Assembly: GCA_022606135.1 (NCBI GenBank)
Contig: JABYQN010000015.1
Span: 620,001 to 684,000, forward strand
Length of the DNA: 64,000 bases
Reading direction: 5' to 3'
Origin: Fomes fomentarius
Lineage: Eukaryota > Basidiomycota > Agaricomycetes > Polyporales > Polyporaceae
The notes under the pieces were generated by a model that worked only from the letters and a program-made list of their open reading frames with translations, was not told the origin of the DNA and made no database searches. Numbering within the stretch: the first letter of the stretch is position 1; every line of letters begins with the position of its first letter. Of this stretch, positions 22,521 through 34,486 are shown piece by piece. The position numbers and the translations under genes are program-made.

Positions 22521-23055
22521 AAGTCCAGTGCACCATGTGAGCGCGATGTTATTTACGGAGTCCGATGTCGGCATATGCTACTATCTCCTAGTAAGCGATC
22601 AAAATGATGCAAGTGAGAGCCTTAAGACGGTTGTAGATACCATTGGTACTATCATGATTTGGCACAAGCATGCTCATCGTTAGTGTTCCATGGCCCTTGG
22701 CACTGTAAAGTTCGCCTCCTCATGAACTTTATTCGCATTCATTAGTAGTGTGTAAGAAAGATTCGCGGACGTTCTCCTGTAACTACTGGCTCAATACTAC
22801 AACTTGAAACCTTCGCATTGGCAGGTCGTGCAGAGGGGGCCGATGTGAAGTGAAGGCAGTGGAGAGAGCGCGAGCTCCGCTGGCGCACCATATCAGTCTA
22901 TACAAGCCATTGTTCCTTACAGTTAGTGTCGATCTATGCTAAACTTGACTATACTTACGGTCACACTGCAGTTGCTACTGTATGCATTTGTATGCACATC
23001 TTACACATACTCTACACTCTTGCTGTTTGTACACTGCGGTCCAAAAGAATTACAG
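22521..23055. other. Convergent gap between BTB and HET genes
   Basis: AT-richer than the flanking genes; presumably the 3' UTRs of the convergent BTB and HET genes. No gene or repeat recognised. Confidence 0.35.
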
Positions 23056-25186
23056 TCACACAAATATGACATCCTGCTTCTCCTCATCAACCATCCAATC
23101 CAGCCCTGCTGATTCTTCCGGCGAATGGAAACATCCAACCCTACGATATCGACCTCCTTCCACTCGGGTAACAACTAATCCAGCCGCATACCGAGCAGAT
23201 AGATTCCATATCACAGGGACAACCAAGACCTCTTCTACGCTCTCTACGCTGTCTGGATACGCGTAGCCAATGATGCGAGGACGTTCCCTTTGTTGGTGAC
23301 GATCCGCAGCAACGGACACCCGCAGATACACTTTGGGCATCTTGGACGGGGGATAGTTCCATGTCGCCTCCACCAGGACCGCACGAACGTGCAAGGTCCC
23401 CGATGCCACCTTGCCGAACGGAACGATTGGCGTGGCAGGCTCGACCTCGCAGCCCAGGATATCGCACGTCGCTGTGTTAGTGGTGTCTAGATCCAAACGG
23501 TCGTCCATCTGGCGTGCGACAATGAGGCCATCGACCGCCGCCCAGGACCAGGACGGCGCTCTGTACCCGTTAGGACGTGGAGAGAGCATTTCGCGGGCCT
23601 TCCGCCAGAGGAGATCTTGTGCTAGCGTGCCCTCCCACAATCCCGCGAGGTACCGCTTGCCCTCCCACCCCGGACAGCGGCTGAATAGTTCTGGAATCGC
23701 GGCGAAGGCGATCAGCTTGTCGTCGGGGTTCGAGAGCGCACGTCGTGTATACTGCTCGACCATCGAGATCCATGACGACAGAAGCTTCTTCTGGTCGCGA
23801 GGGGACAGCTTGTAGGACGCGCTGGAATTCGAATCGGTGCGGAAGAGGAAGTGGGGAAGCTGCTTTCTGACGCTGGGGTCGCACACCGCGTTGCCCATGT
23901 TGACTGTCGATGTCCGACACTGGTATTGTAAGGTGTGGGAGGCGTACACAAGGGCGCGTGGCGATAGGAAGCGCTCTTGGAGGCACCAGGCTCGTTGATC
24001 GATGGGCTCGGACGCTCCGTCGTACTTGACCCAGTTAGGGTCCGAAAGGACCATGGTACCAATTCCACCGTTGGGACAACTCGGGAAGGGAAGGACGATG
24101 TCCGGAGGGCTGGGGTATGGTGAATGTGGTGACCGATCTTGCAGGAATCCGTGGCTCACAGCGCGTGCACTCGCTGCGATTATGGTAAAGTAAGCGTTCT
24201 CATATATCGCTCTCATCTGTGCGATCTCACGGGCCTTGTCCTCGTCTGAGTCCTGTAGGATACATAGAGAGTCGATCCATAAGTAACGCACTCCATGCGC
24301 GTGAGTGATTCCGATCGCATCCTTGATTGTTTGGGGAAGAAGCCCAGGGTCGATTCCATCAAGGTACGTCTCCAGGTTCGTCGTAGTGGTGATATACGAT
24401 TGGGATTCGCCCCAGACATAGCTCAAGGCGACATACGGCGCCGGCTCGCTATGACTGAGATGAAGCTTAGGCCTGATAGGATCTCCACAATCAATGACGC
24501 GAGTTGGGAGCACTCCAGGGTACGGAGAAGGACAATGTTCGTGCTCGCGAATGCAGTCGGAAATACAATTGGAAGCCATTAAACGGGTCGAAGGTGAATA
24601 GAGCTTCAAAATCCGAGTCCTAGAGGTGATCACTGCCGCAGCAGGGTCGTCTATAAAATGGTTCATAAGTGGCTGAAGGTAAAAATGTGTATTCGCGATC
24701 AAAAGGCGCACCAGGGGCAGCGGAGACGTAGTAGTAGGCAGAGTGTGCACGCCCGTTCAACTCAAGATGCAATCTCTGGACCCCTTGAGGTGTAATGGGT
24801 GCTATTGTGGCATCTTCTTCAGATGGGAGACTGAAGTGAATCGCCACTTCCAACGTCTCTCCTCGGATGGGAAAGTATGAGTTGTTCCTCGTGGATGACA
24901 CTAACGTGCACCAGCGGCACCCGCTCTGAGCTGCGTGCTGAACCTGACTCCATGTCGTGGCGTAGGAGAAGCCGGTGGTGGATGAGAACTGCGCATCCCA
25001 CGCCTTTTGGAATGATGCCGGGTCGAATAGCCCTATGTTCGAGCAAGAATCGCAGACTAGTGACTTCAAGTGCCTGCAGTGCTATGTTAGCATTCGAAAG
25101 ACTGGAGGTTCAAGTGCGGGGAAGCTTGAAACCAGCACTCACGAATTGTCTGGACTTCCCGGTTCAGGATCTGAAAATGCCATCAT
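23056..25186 (-). CDS. HET-domain protein
   Basis: Three exons by hand: 25186-25143, 25073-24712, 24650-23056, total 2001 nt (666 aa). The N-terminus has CDSC...CRWC pairs, common in Agaricomycete HET proteins. The HET domain is plain in about residues 205-350: PYVALSYVWG, LPQTIKDAIG, GVRYLWIDSLCILQDSDEDK, AYFTIIAASA. The tail contains the usual QRAWCLQER block and YRAPSWSWA. HET domains act in vegetative incompatibility, where recognition of non-self triggers cell death, often through a partner; no NLR or other partner gene is adjacent here. The start 25186 gives MMAFSDPEPG (25183 is the alternative) and is chosen because a consensus donor and acceptor join it to HLKSLVC. The shorter frame starting at 25069 would lack this exon. 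Confidence 0.85.
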
Positions 25187-25539
25187 AGCCCTTCAAATCC
25201 CGCCCTTTAGTCAGCTCGATCGGCGCGAATCGACTCAGTGCCGTTGATGGATTGTTGTGGCTGAAGGAAGAATATAACGTATACCGTCGGGAGCTCACAA
25301 GTTTCAAAGAGTTGTCCTCGGAACCTCAAAACTTGGGGTTGCTGTAACTTCAAGTTGAATAAGTGAGAGATCGAGATCTGGAGGCTAAGCGAACTTCCGT
25401 AACTCACGTGGTTACATACTGGGCGTGGGCGGGATGCGCGGGATTCCCGCTTTCTCCACCTTTGCTCCCTCACACTCACCGTCGCTCCCGACGGTTCGCT
25501 CGTTGTTGCGCACGTCGAGCTCACCATCTAAATTCTAAC

Positions 25540-27250
25540 ATGGCAAAGTCCCCGCTCCTTCTGGGCCAGCGACACCCCCGGTACTCACTCACCCTCTTCG
25601 CGTTTGTCTTGTGCGCATGGTGGTTCCTCTCCAACCGACCCCCACCGCCGCGCCCAGTGTTTTACACGCACAACAATGACCTCAAAGGACGGTTAGAGCG
25701 CGAAGAGCGCAAGTATCGCGCGATGCTCCCCGAGCGACTAGCACTCATCAAGAAATTCGGGCCCACGCCCGCACAAGTCGTCATGTATGTCGCGCGACCG
25801 TCGATTCTTAATGTTCGTGTTGTGGTTGATACTCGACATCTATCAGGTTTCCCCCGAATGTAGAGCCATGGCCCTCATACACCGTCTGTATGTCGCGAGT
25901 CCAGCGTCTGGGAGTTCACGCTAACGCGCTGAGCAGGGGACTTCTTCCCGCCCATATTCAACTGCCCTCACGAACTTGACAGGGTCGGAGCGCTGAGTGA
26001 CGGTGGAAAGTGGATGTGTGGAATCTCGCGAATTCAAGACAAGCCTGACTGCGTGATCTACTCGTTCGGTATGTGGCACTTTCTCTTCTCCCTTCGTCCT
26101 TCGCCCTCGAGTGGTAGCCAGGCGCTAAATCCACCGTTGTGCGCCCGCTGCCCGCGTTGCTCCATCTGCCCCACTTCGCGCGGTTGCAATGTCGTTTCGC
26201 TTGTTATCAACACCCCGGGCGATATCAATGCCATCATTCGCAGGCGCGCCGACGAAGCGCTCTGCACGGTTGACACCCAACGCTCACGATATTGCTCGCG
26301 TGACAACGCCTGGGAGTGCTCGGAGGGCGTTTCGTTTATCCGTATTGGCCCCGTCGCGTGTGTTTGCGAACTGACATGCGTTTCCTCTCACAGGAATGGA
26401 TTCGTCGTACTCTTTCGAGGCGACGCTGCTCGAGTCAACGCACTTCTGCCAGGTGTGGATATACGATTCGACCAAGGGGGAAGATGCACAGAACCACATC
26501 CCGCGCTCGCTTAGGCATCGCGCACACTTCGCCAAGCTCGCTCTTGGCTCGGGCGACAGGCACAGCCCTGGCGACGACCCGAAAGTATGGACGTTGAGGA
26601 GTCTCATGGCAGAGAACGGTGCGTCTTCACATCCGCACTTCGTACCTGTTGCGCATACTGACATGTTGTCCCGCGGTTCAACTTCTCAGGACATTCGCAT
26701 ATTGACTTCTTGAGACTGGATGTGGAGGGATGGGAATGGGAGACCTTCCGTGCGATCATCCAGGAATTCACAAGGGAGCGCGACGCCCCACCTTCGGGCG
26801 CAAAGTTCGCCGTGGGCACCAACACGACCGGTTGGAGCATTCAGGAGCGGGACGGCATCCTTCCGTTTGGGCAGCTGCAGATTGAGCTACACATCTGGAA
26901 GCAGCGGTTCGAAGACTTTTTGGAGTGGTGGGAGTTGCTGGAGACTGCGGGGTTGCGGCCGTTCCACAGCGAGGTGCGTCCCAGATTTTGTGTCCAACGT
27001 CATAGTTGCGGATTAGCGTGTGCAGATTAACCTCGTCTACGCGAACTATAATCGACACAGCGGCGTCGAGCTTGCCGAAGTAAGCTTGTCATTGCACGTC
27101 TGCGACTCGCATGATGATTGACACCTCGACCCTGCACAGTACTCATTCCTCAATATTCGAGGAGAGAATACCTACATCAAGGACTACGTCCTTGGACAGC
27201 CTGACATTGTTGCAGCAGAGCACAAGCCTGAGCCGACTGGGAATGCATGA
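25540..27250 (+). CDS. Membrane-anchored methyltransferase-domain protein (Methyltransf_22 / METTL24-like)
   Basis: The N-terminus has a short basic start and a hydrophobic segment at about residues 15-31 (SLTLFAFVLCAWWFL), fitting a type II membrane anchor. The lumenal domain shows family motifs: WDFFPPIFNCPHELDRVGAL, SDGGKWMCG, CVIYSFG, ESTHFCQVWIYD, LRLDVEGWEW, LPFGQLQIELHIW, LVYANYNR and YSFLNIRG. These match a eukaryotic methyltransferase-like family; the substrate is unknown. There are about seven exons (first ends near 25782, last 27139-27250), with introns at 25783, 25886, 26069-26393, 26617, 26973 and 27081. The 325-bp intron 26069-26393 is unusually long for this locus. The ATG follows a pyrimidine-rich leader, and the gene is divergent from the HET gene. 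Confidence 0.75.
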
Positions 27251-27819
27251 TGCTTTCGAGGGCCTGTCAGGGGCTTGTCAGGGGCTTGAGCCTGTACGGA
27301 TGGTGATATGACCTGAGATCGGAGATACCATGCATATAGTAGTCTAGCATATATTGTCACGCGAATACGATGGAACTGATGGGATGCATATATATGCTGT
27401 AGGCCGATGCCAGAGGTATGTTCAATGTACTCTCACAGTCTCACTTCTACCAGGACTTTAGTAAACGATTCAGCAACTTCTTGTCGAGCGCGGGGACTCG
27501 GATGCCAGGAAATTGGATGGAATTCCAATGCGTCGCTGGGCGGATGGTGGCTGATTCTCTGTGGTAAAAGTCAGAATCAGAGTGAAATAGGGACATGTTG
27601 ATGTCAGTAGTTGCCAGTCAGTTATCGCCAGAAGCAGGGCAGTAAGAAGGGTTATTATTGTGGGCTTACATAACAGAATAGAAAGTAACAACTGGTAAGT
27701 AATGAAGTATAGCATGTACGCGCTTGCGCACAGCTGCACCCTGTTACGAACCGCAACATGTCTTGACGATATCTACTACTTCACGACATTCACGACTTCG
27801 AGCTACAGGATCACATAAC
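27251..27819. other. Intergenic region before OXR1
   Basis: Holds the 3' end of the methyltransferase gene and the likely promoter of OXR1. No gene, TIR or duplicated segment recognised. Confidence 0.35.
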
Positions 27820-29703
27820 ATGAACGCCGCGACAACGTCCGTGCAAGTCGCCCAGACGACCCTACCGAATTCGTTGGGGAAGGGAGAGGATAAGGAGGAC
27901 ATCTTCGCTACGCTGTTCTCGCCCCCGACACCTCGCGCATCTCCAACACAAACACCGGAACCGGAGTCTACGTCCAGTAGACCAGCAAGACATGCTCGCA
28001 CCGAGTCGACGGACTCGGATTTCGGGGCCTTCGTCTCTGTCCCAGCCACCGAGGATCCGCTTCGCTTAGGCGACGTTACGGAGCCTGCGCCATTTACGCC
28101 TCTGCAGAACTACGAGTTCTTTGACAGGTTTACGGAGGATGCGAAGGCCGCCTCAGAGAGGAGGAGAAAGGAGATGCTCGACGAACTCCAGCACGAGGAC
28201 GATCCTCTCTACTGGTTGCAAGGTACGAGTTCGAACACCTTCCGGCCATCGCAGGATGCATTCGCGACTTCGCAACCTATATCCTTCGGAGACTCCTTGA
28301 TAGACCTCGATTCCCCATCCGACGCAAACCCTTCAAGACCACTGAGCCACGCCGCTACTTATCCAGATCTATCTGCACTCGAGCACTCAGGGAGATCCAC
28401 GCCCCGATCCGTACCGACTACTTCTGAGTTGTCAGACATGCTCATAGACATCGACACGCCGTTGGAAGACTCGGAGAGCGAGCGGCTGTCACGACGACAA
28501 CGAGTACAGACCAGTCCACAGCACTCCCCGGCGGCCCATCTACGTTCTCCCTCTCTGCCACCGTCCTCTCCCACACGCCTATCGACCCCTGAAATCCAGC
28601 GCACCCAATCGTCATACTTCACGCCCACAGCACTCCCTACTCGATGGGTTTCCAACTTCCTCTCGAATACCATTCGAGCTCCTCGTGCTGGTCCCTCGGC
28701 ATCGCCCACAGACATCAGCGCCGCCTCGATATTCGCCTCTCATGCCGAAGATCCCACATTGACCTCGTCCCGATTTTCGTCCTCTCCCTTCTCACGCTCC
28801 GCTCCCCACTCACGTGCGGCGACCGTCTCGGAAGGTGCACCCATAGATGCCGCCATCACGCATGGAACACCTTTCGCCTCGCATCCATACGTCCCGTCGT
28901 CAGGAGCGCCCGGATTCGCCGGGGACCGGCAGTGGAACAAGGGCTTCGAGTTCGACAAGACGCAGGTCGAGCGCAAGAGCGTGAAACTCACAGGCCGAAA
29001 GGAGGTGACCGTGCCTGTGCTGACCGTCGAGCTCGCGGATATGGTCAGCCTCGTCCTCCGTGTTGATTGGCATGGCTGACCGGGTGCACTTGCAGTTGCG
29101 GCCGTTTTTCCCGGCATTGGCACGGCTCCCTAAAACGTGGTCGTTGCTGTACAGCCTGGATCAGCATGGAATCTCGCTGAACACGTTGTACGGGCGTTGC
29201 CAGGACTCCAAGCGCAGCGCGCTGCTGATTGTCCGTGATGCCCATGATTCCATCTTCGGCGCATGGATAGGGGAAGGCATCCATCCTTCAAAGGGCGCTT
29301 ACTACGGGAGCGGCGAGTCGTAAGTTGTGCGTTGAGCAGTCCTGCGTATATCTGCTGAGTGTCGTCTGGCAGTTTTCTATGGAAGATGGTTGGGAAGGAT
29401 CGCGTACGCGTCTTCAAGTGGACAGGGAAGAACGACTATGTCGCGCTGTGCGAACCGGACTATATCTCGTTCGGTGGAGGGTGCGTCTGTCTGCACGACA
29501 CAAGCTCTCTTCAAATTCACTGATGACTATTGGCTGACGACAGGGACGGACTTTACGGACTTTGGCTTGACGACACCTTGATGGACGGATCGTCGGCGAA
29601 GTGTCTCACGTTCGACAACGACCCGCTCTGTTCTCAATCCGCTCGAACGGGTGAGACAGTGAGGTTTGAGTGTGTTGGGCTCGAGGTCTGGGGCATCGGC
29701 TGA
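27820..29703 (+). CDS. OXR1: OXR1-like TLDc-domain protein (intact)
   Basis: Exons 27820-29043, 29096-29319, 29373-29480, 29544-29703; total 1716 nt, 571 aa. The first about 400 residues are Ser/Pro/Thr-rich and probably disordered. The last 165 or so form the TLDc domain: LTVELADMLRPFFPALARLP, WSLLYSLDQHGISLNTLY, ALLIVRDAHDSIFGAWIG, then YGSGESFLWK, VFKWTGKNDY, ISFGGGDGLYGLWLD and the final FECVGLEVWGIG. TLDc proteins of the OXR1 type protect against oxidative damage and in yeast interact with the V-ATPase. The TLDc domain is cut by three short GT-AG introns. The start is the ATG opening MNAATTSVQ; an upstream in-frame GTG is not needed. A dead inverted fragment lies at 11425-11915. Confidence 0.85.
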
Positions 29704-30450
29704 GACTCCAGCTAGGATTGTCATCGAACACCCATCCCTCGCATAGCTTGACGTCTGTAAGTACACTGTACAAGATTGACTGGACTCTCTTCACTCGAAT
29801 TCTCGAACACACATACACACACCACACACATCGAATGTATTTCATACCGTCTGCGTCTATAGCTACTCGCTGTGCTTCCTGTCATACGACCCATGTTGGC
29901 TCGTGTATTTATCAACTTGTATCTGTCTCACGGTGCTGTGTCGTATTTGATTTGTTAAGAAGGAATCGGGTTCGAACTACCCACCCGAGAACAGTAGAAC
30001 TGTTACAATCCAGAGAGAGCGAGCCGGCGAATGCAGGCTGACAAGGGCTCAAAGCGCGAAACGGATGATTTGGAGGCGCCTATTGCACATCCGTCTCGCG
30101 CATCATTTAGCTCTCTTCTCGCACTCACGCACTCACTCCAAGCGCATTGGTGGGGGTAGTCAGACCTGCACCCCACGCTCAAAGAAGATTCAGCGGCAGC
30201 CTCGTTTCGCGCAAGACGCGAGAGCTGGTAAGTACTTACGTATAGCCTCTTCCAGTGCTGTGCAGATCACTGATATGCATTGACTGATATCAAGCGCAAT
30301 TAGGAAGCTGGTGCACACTCCGGCGGAATGATCAATAGTGAATAGTCTTACATAGATACGGTGATGTGAATTTCGACGCATCCGCGGGCAGTCATCCGAC
30401 GTCGACGAGGATCGGCGAGGTTGTTTCCTGACTGTGTTGACGCGTTTCCA
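29704..30450. other. Region between OXR1 and F-box copy E
   Basis: Begins with the OXR1 3' UTR, whose 29790-29930 part is duplicated next to the OXR1 fragment at 11.43-11.52 kb. A short CA-rich run is at 29812-29829. The end is the 5' flank of F-box copy E. No gene seen. Confidence 0.4.
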
Positions 30451-33059
30451 ATGTCGTCTCCCAACAAGCCCCAAGCATCCGCGAGTGCTGGAGACACAAT
30501 CACGAACACCGCACAGCGACTCGGAGCCCTCAGGTCATGGAGATGGAGAGGCAGCCTGCAAGATCTCCCGCACTCGCCGGTTGAGATCCAGCTCAAAGTA
30601 CGTTCGTCTCTCACCATCGATGCGCCCAATACAACGCAAATTCATACAAACTAGGTGTACTCTCACCTGCATCCCCAAGATTTGCTTGCGCTCGCGCGTA
30701 CATCGAAACAATTCCGCGCGTTCTTCCTGCATCGCTCGAACGAGCCGCTCTGGCACACCGCACGCGAGAACGCGGGGAACCTCCCGCCGTGTCCGCCATT
30801 CATGAGCGAACCCGCGTTCATGAACCTCTTGTTCAGTCCATATTGTCAGGTACGTACCATCCGTATCGCTTCTGGTTCTGTGACAGGTATGCCTCATCGT
30901 TCGTATGTGCAGAACTGCGGCAGGTCCTCTGGGTCGAAGGTCATCTGGGAATGGTTCGCACGGTACTGTCCAAAGTGCGTCATTGCGCTGTGAGTTGTTG
31001 CTCTTGCATTCGCTCGCAAAACTCAGCTAATCGTACACTGCTTGGAGGTCGTACTCCTACAACGAATCCCGAGACAAGATATCGCATGTTGATCCACACA
31101 AGACATTCAGCACTCCCGGCGCGCTCCTAGAGCTGTTTGGAGTGTATCGGAACCAGAGGGTGTGAGTCATACTCTTGTCTAATCCATACTGTACGCATGT
31201 GTCACACAATAACACGTGTGCTAGAGACCGTTTAGAAGACTGCACCAGTCATGCATTTCGACTCTGCAAAACACATGTCGACTCCTTCATACAAACCCTC
31301 GACCAACTTGCAAAGCCAATCACAGACGAGGCTAGGTCGCAGGTCATTGCGAGACAGAAGGCGTATACAGCAGATAGATTGCCGGTGAGTGTGCTTTGCC
31401 TAGGTGCCTCTCCCTGAAGCTAAATGGTTCTAGTATGTCAACAGTGCCTGTAAAGACTGGCACGATGAACGGCAGGCAGAACGAGCTGCCCGTTTGGAAG
31501 CCAGCCGTCGCGAACACTACACAGAGTAAGCAGCCACAGGTCACAAACGTCGTATATCCCCCACTTACTCTATCGCACAGGATCGTCAAGCGTCTGAACG
31601 AAATGGGATGGGACAAAGAAGTCGAGCTGTTTCAACGAAGTTACAGTTGGGAACACTTGAAGATAGAAGGATTCCAAGTCGTACGACAACCGTCCAAGTT
31701 GGGACCGAAATGTCAGTTATCTCCTACACCTGTTGTGATCCGCCCCGCCGTGACGCGATGCTCGTTCTTCTAGCATGGGAGAAGACGTTTGAGGCTATCT
31801 ATCCTGTTCTGTGGCCATACCGGCATAAGAGACTCGTGCAGGATTGCACGGCAGTCTTCCGCCCGCGCTTCGCAGCACTCCAGGCTGCGATCATCGCCCA
31901 TTACATCCAGCTTCCTCGGACCGCACAGATGGATTATCATCCTAACTCTGTCGACCTTGCATTGATGGACGAGTGCAGAGCTATCGCCGACGTACCGGCA
32001 GACAAGACCGTTACCCAAGAGGACTTTGCGGCTCTCGTTCCCGAGCTCAGTGCCCGCTGGGAGCAGGAGCGCAAGAAAGAACTGACTGAGACGTTCATCG
32101 CGCATCTGCCAGCGCCGCCTCCCGACGATGTGGATGTCCTCGGCCTCGGAGTTGCGATCTTCCCGTGCACGAGATGCAAGGACGTCCGGAAGGATAGCTT
32201 TATGTCTGATTCACCCTCACCACAGTACTATGCGTTCTATCGCTATCCCGTAGTACTCAGCCATCCCTGCACACACTATGGCTACGACTTCAAGGAGACG
32301 CACAACAAGGACTTGGAGGTTTATCCGACGTTAGCTGCGATGCGCCCGACAGAAGAGGCGGACGCGACGTGGTATCCCTTTTCACTGTCACGGCTTTGTG
32401 ATGAGCGCGACCTCAAAACCACCATGACTTACCTGCTCGACATCATGGACGCCATGGGACTCGACCCTTCGCGGACCACGAAGGAGGAGCTAGAAGCATG
32501 CCCCGCGCGGCTCAGGTGTACATGGTGCGAGTCGTCCAGAGCGAGATACTATGCTGAACGTAACGAAACACCGCCCCTTGCAAGTTCACGATTTATTCGT
32601 GGGAGGCCGCAGTGCGTATACCAGAAGTGATGTCGTAACGGCTGCATGTTGACGGTTACCGATATCCTCTCCGACGAACAGCTGGATCATACCTTTCACG
32701 GCCACATTTTCGATTATTGCGACTACTACCCCGAACATCGGTGGGAACTCTCCAATATCTCTGCTGCTAATGAACCCGAAGTGGTGTTCTCGTTGATGAC
32801 ACAAGGCGCTGTATGGGCGTGTTCTCTATGCGTGCAATGGGACGACTCCGGCGATAGAGTCAAGGTGCATCTTATGGATCAGTAGGTTTCCTTGCGTGAG
32901 CTCTGCGTCCACCTTTTGCGGTGTGCTCACGCTCTCGACAGGCATGGAATAGAGTACTCGGACGAATGCATCAAAGATGGAACGATCTATCTTCACCAGG
33001 GCAAAAGCACTGTTCTCATGCACCCTTCTGTTTGTCTGGAGACCAATGTTCAAGAGTGA
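30451..33059 (+). CDS. F-box protein copy E (C-terminal frame disturbed)
   Basis: Ten exons at the same places as copy B: 30451-30597, 30655-30849, 30913-30989, 31048-31161, 31225-31384, 31434-31525, 31581-31711, 31774-32611, 32682-32881, 32942-33059. Exons 1-7 join in frame and encode the F-box region and middle part. Exon 8 holds the conserved domain (CTRC, HPCTHY, CPARLRCTWC). Its length is off by one modulo 3: between WCESS and the expected YSWEAA the frame shifts near 32584-32594. The protein would then end about 15 residues later and lack the C2H2-like finger of exons 9-10, although these exons are well preserved. This could be a young mutation, a sequencing error, or a truncated but working form. 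It sits right after OXR1. Confidence 0.7.
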
Positions 33060-34400
33060 CACTTTAACTTGCTCGGTACGGTCATTCGCATTGCTCGCTC
33101 CGGGATGAGGACACTGATGCATGCTACACAGGTTTCATTTACTATAGTATATGGCACAGCGCGGAAGCCAAATATGGGCAAGGGACAATCAACATTGCAA
33201 TGGCAATGAAGTGTAAGATGTCTGATGTGCCACCGAACTCAACGTGCAACGAGTCTCTATGTGTGATCCCGTTGGCGTGAAGTGTGGCATGGACTCGGAG
33301 CCAGTGATAGTCGGCGGGGAGTTCTGTGGTCAGGAACGGTGGGAAGGGCAGAGGCGGACACGGTAAACGTCCGTTCTGAGTGCGGGATAATCGCTCGTGA
33401 GATTTTGAGATGAGAGCAGGAGACGTTGCCAGTGGATGCAGTGAATCCGCCCTCTTCGTCGCCTACAACTTAATCCCGAGCAAACAGCCATGTCATGCGG
33501 GTGGAGATCCATTGCAAAAGCAAATGTTGGGATTCAAAGTAGCGGTACTTTTCGCTGGAGCCAATGTTGAACATGGTCCCGCCATCTGCCCATCTTGCAC
33601 CGCGATTCCGAGTCGCAAAGTCCAAGCTCAAGTTTCAAGATGAGAGATTATGGTGCAAAGGCTAGAACACACCTTCCGTCGCCTTATGCTGGCGTGCAAA
33701 ATGGCCAGTGATCTTCTGCATTGTGTATTTGCACTGTCAACATGCCTTCGTTCGAGATCAACGTCATCACATGTGTCATCGAGCTACACGATGCGGCGTG
33801 AAGGAACACAAGCGCCGTTTCGACGCCTGTGGCCACGTGGGAAGCACTCAATTTGGTGTCTCAGACGCTGACTACGGCCCGTTCTCCGTGTTCAGACTCG
33901 CAGGCGGCAGTCACACGCGTCACTCAACTGCCAGTCACGCGTTGGTCACGCGTAACAAGGACTTGGAGGTGGGGTTTCGGTCGCTCTTATATTACGACGG
34001 ACGACGGACGAAGTCCCAGAATGAAATGCTCATCATAATCTCTGCCTTTCGTGATACCCTGAGCAACATCATGTTTGAGCAACTCCGTGCACTGAGTCCT
34101 GACCAAGCGCCGCGGCCGCTCTAACCAGGTGAGTTAAACACTGGCCTGAGCACGCTGGTCTCGAGAGCGAAGACGAATTCTATACTAGGATCACGAGTTC
34201 ATTCCACGGCACAGATGTATTCAGACTGATGGGAGATTTGTAGAATTTGAGTGAGGACCGTCGCCAAATCTGATGTAGATTAAACTACGGAGAACGCTCT
34301 GGCACGAGGAGACGAAATGATAAAGGTTTGGTATTGTGACTACTGTGTCGCTCGGGCGGTCGACGACGGACTAAATCATTTCGCATCTCTGATTAATAGG
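33060..34400. other. Gap after F-box copy E
   Basis: The first about 150 bases are the F-box 3' flank. A cluster of three ACGCGT-containing words lies at 33913-33953. A 138-codon + frame spans 33708-34124, but it has no motif, repeat or splice support and I do not call it. Nothing else is recognised. Confidence 0.3.
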
Positions 34401-34486
34401 GTGTACTAATGTCGTGCATTCAACAAGCCAGATTATTAGTGGATATGGAACGTAGATGAGCAGAGGACATCTCCAGCTAGAGTCTA

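Noticed and set aside
29960..30020. GGGTTCGAAC box resembling a tRNA B-box
   Set aside because: No T-arm stem, D-arm or acceptor stem could be built around it on either strand.
33708..34124. 138-codon + strand open stretch as a gene
   Set aside because: No motif, no splice or paralogue support, and it overlaps a repeated GTCACGCGT-type word cluster.
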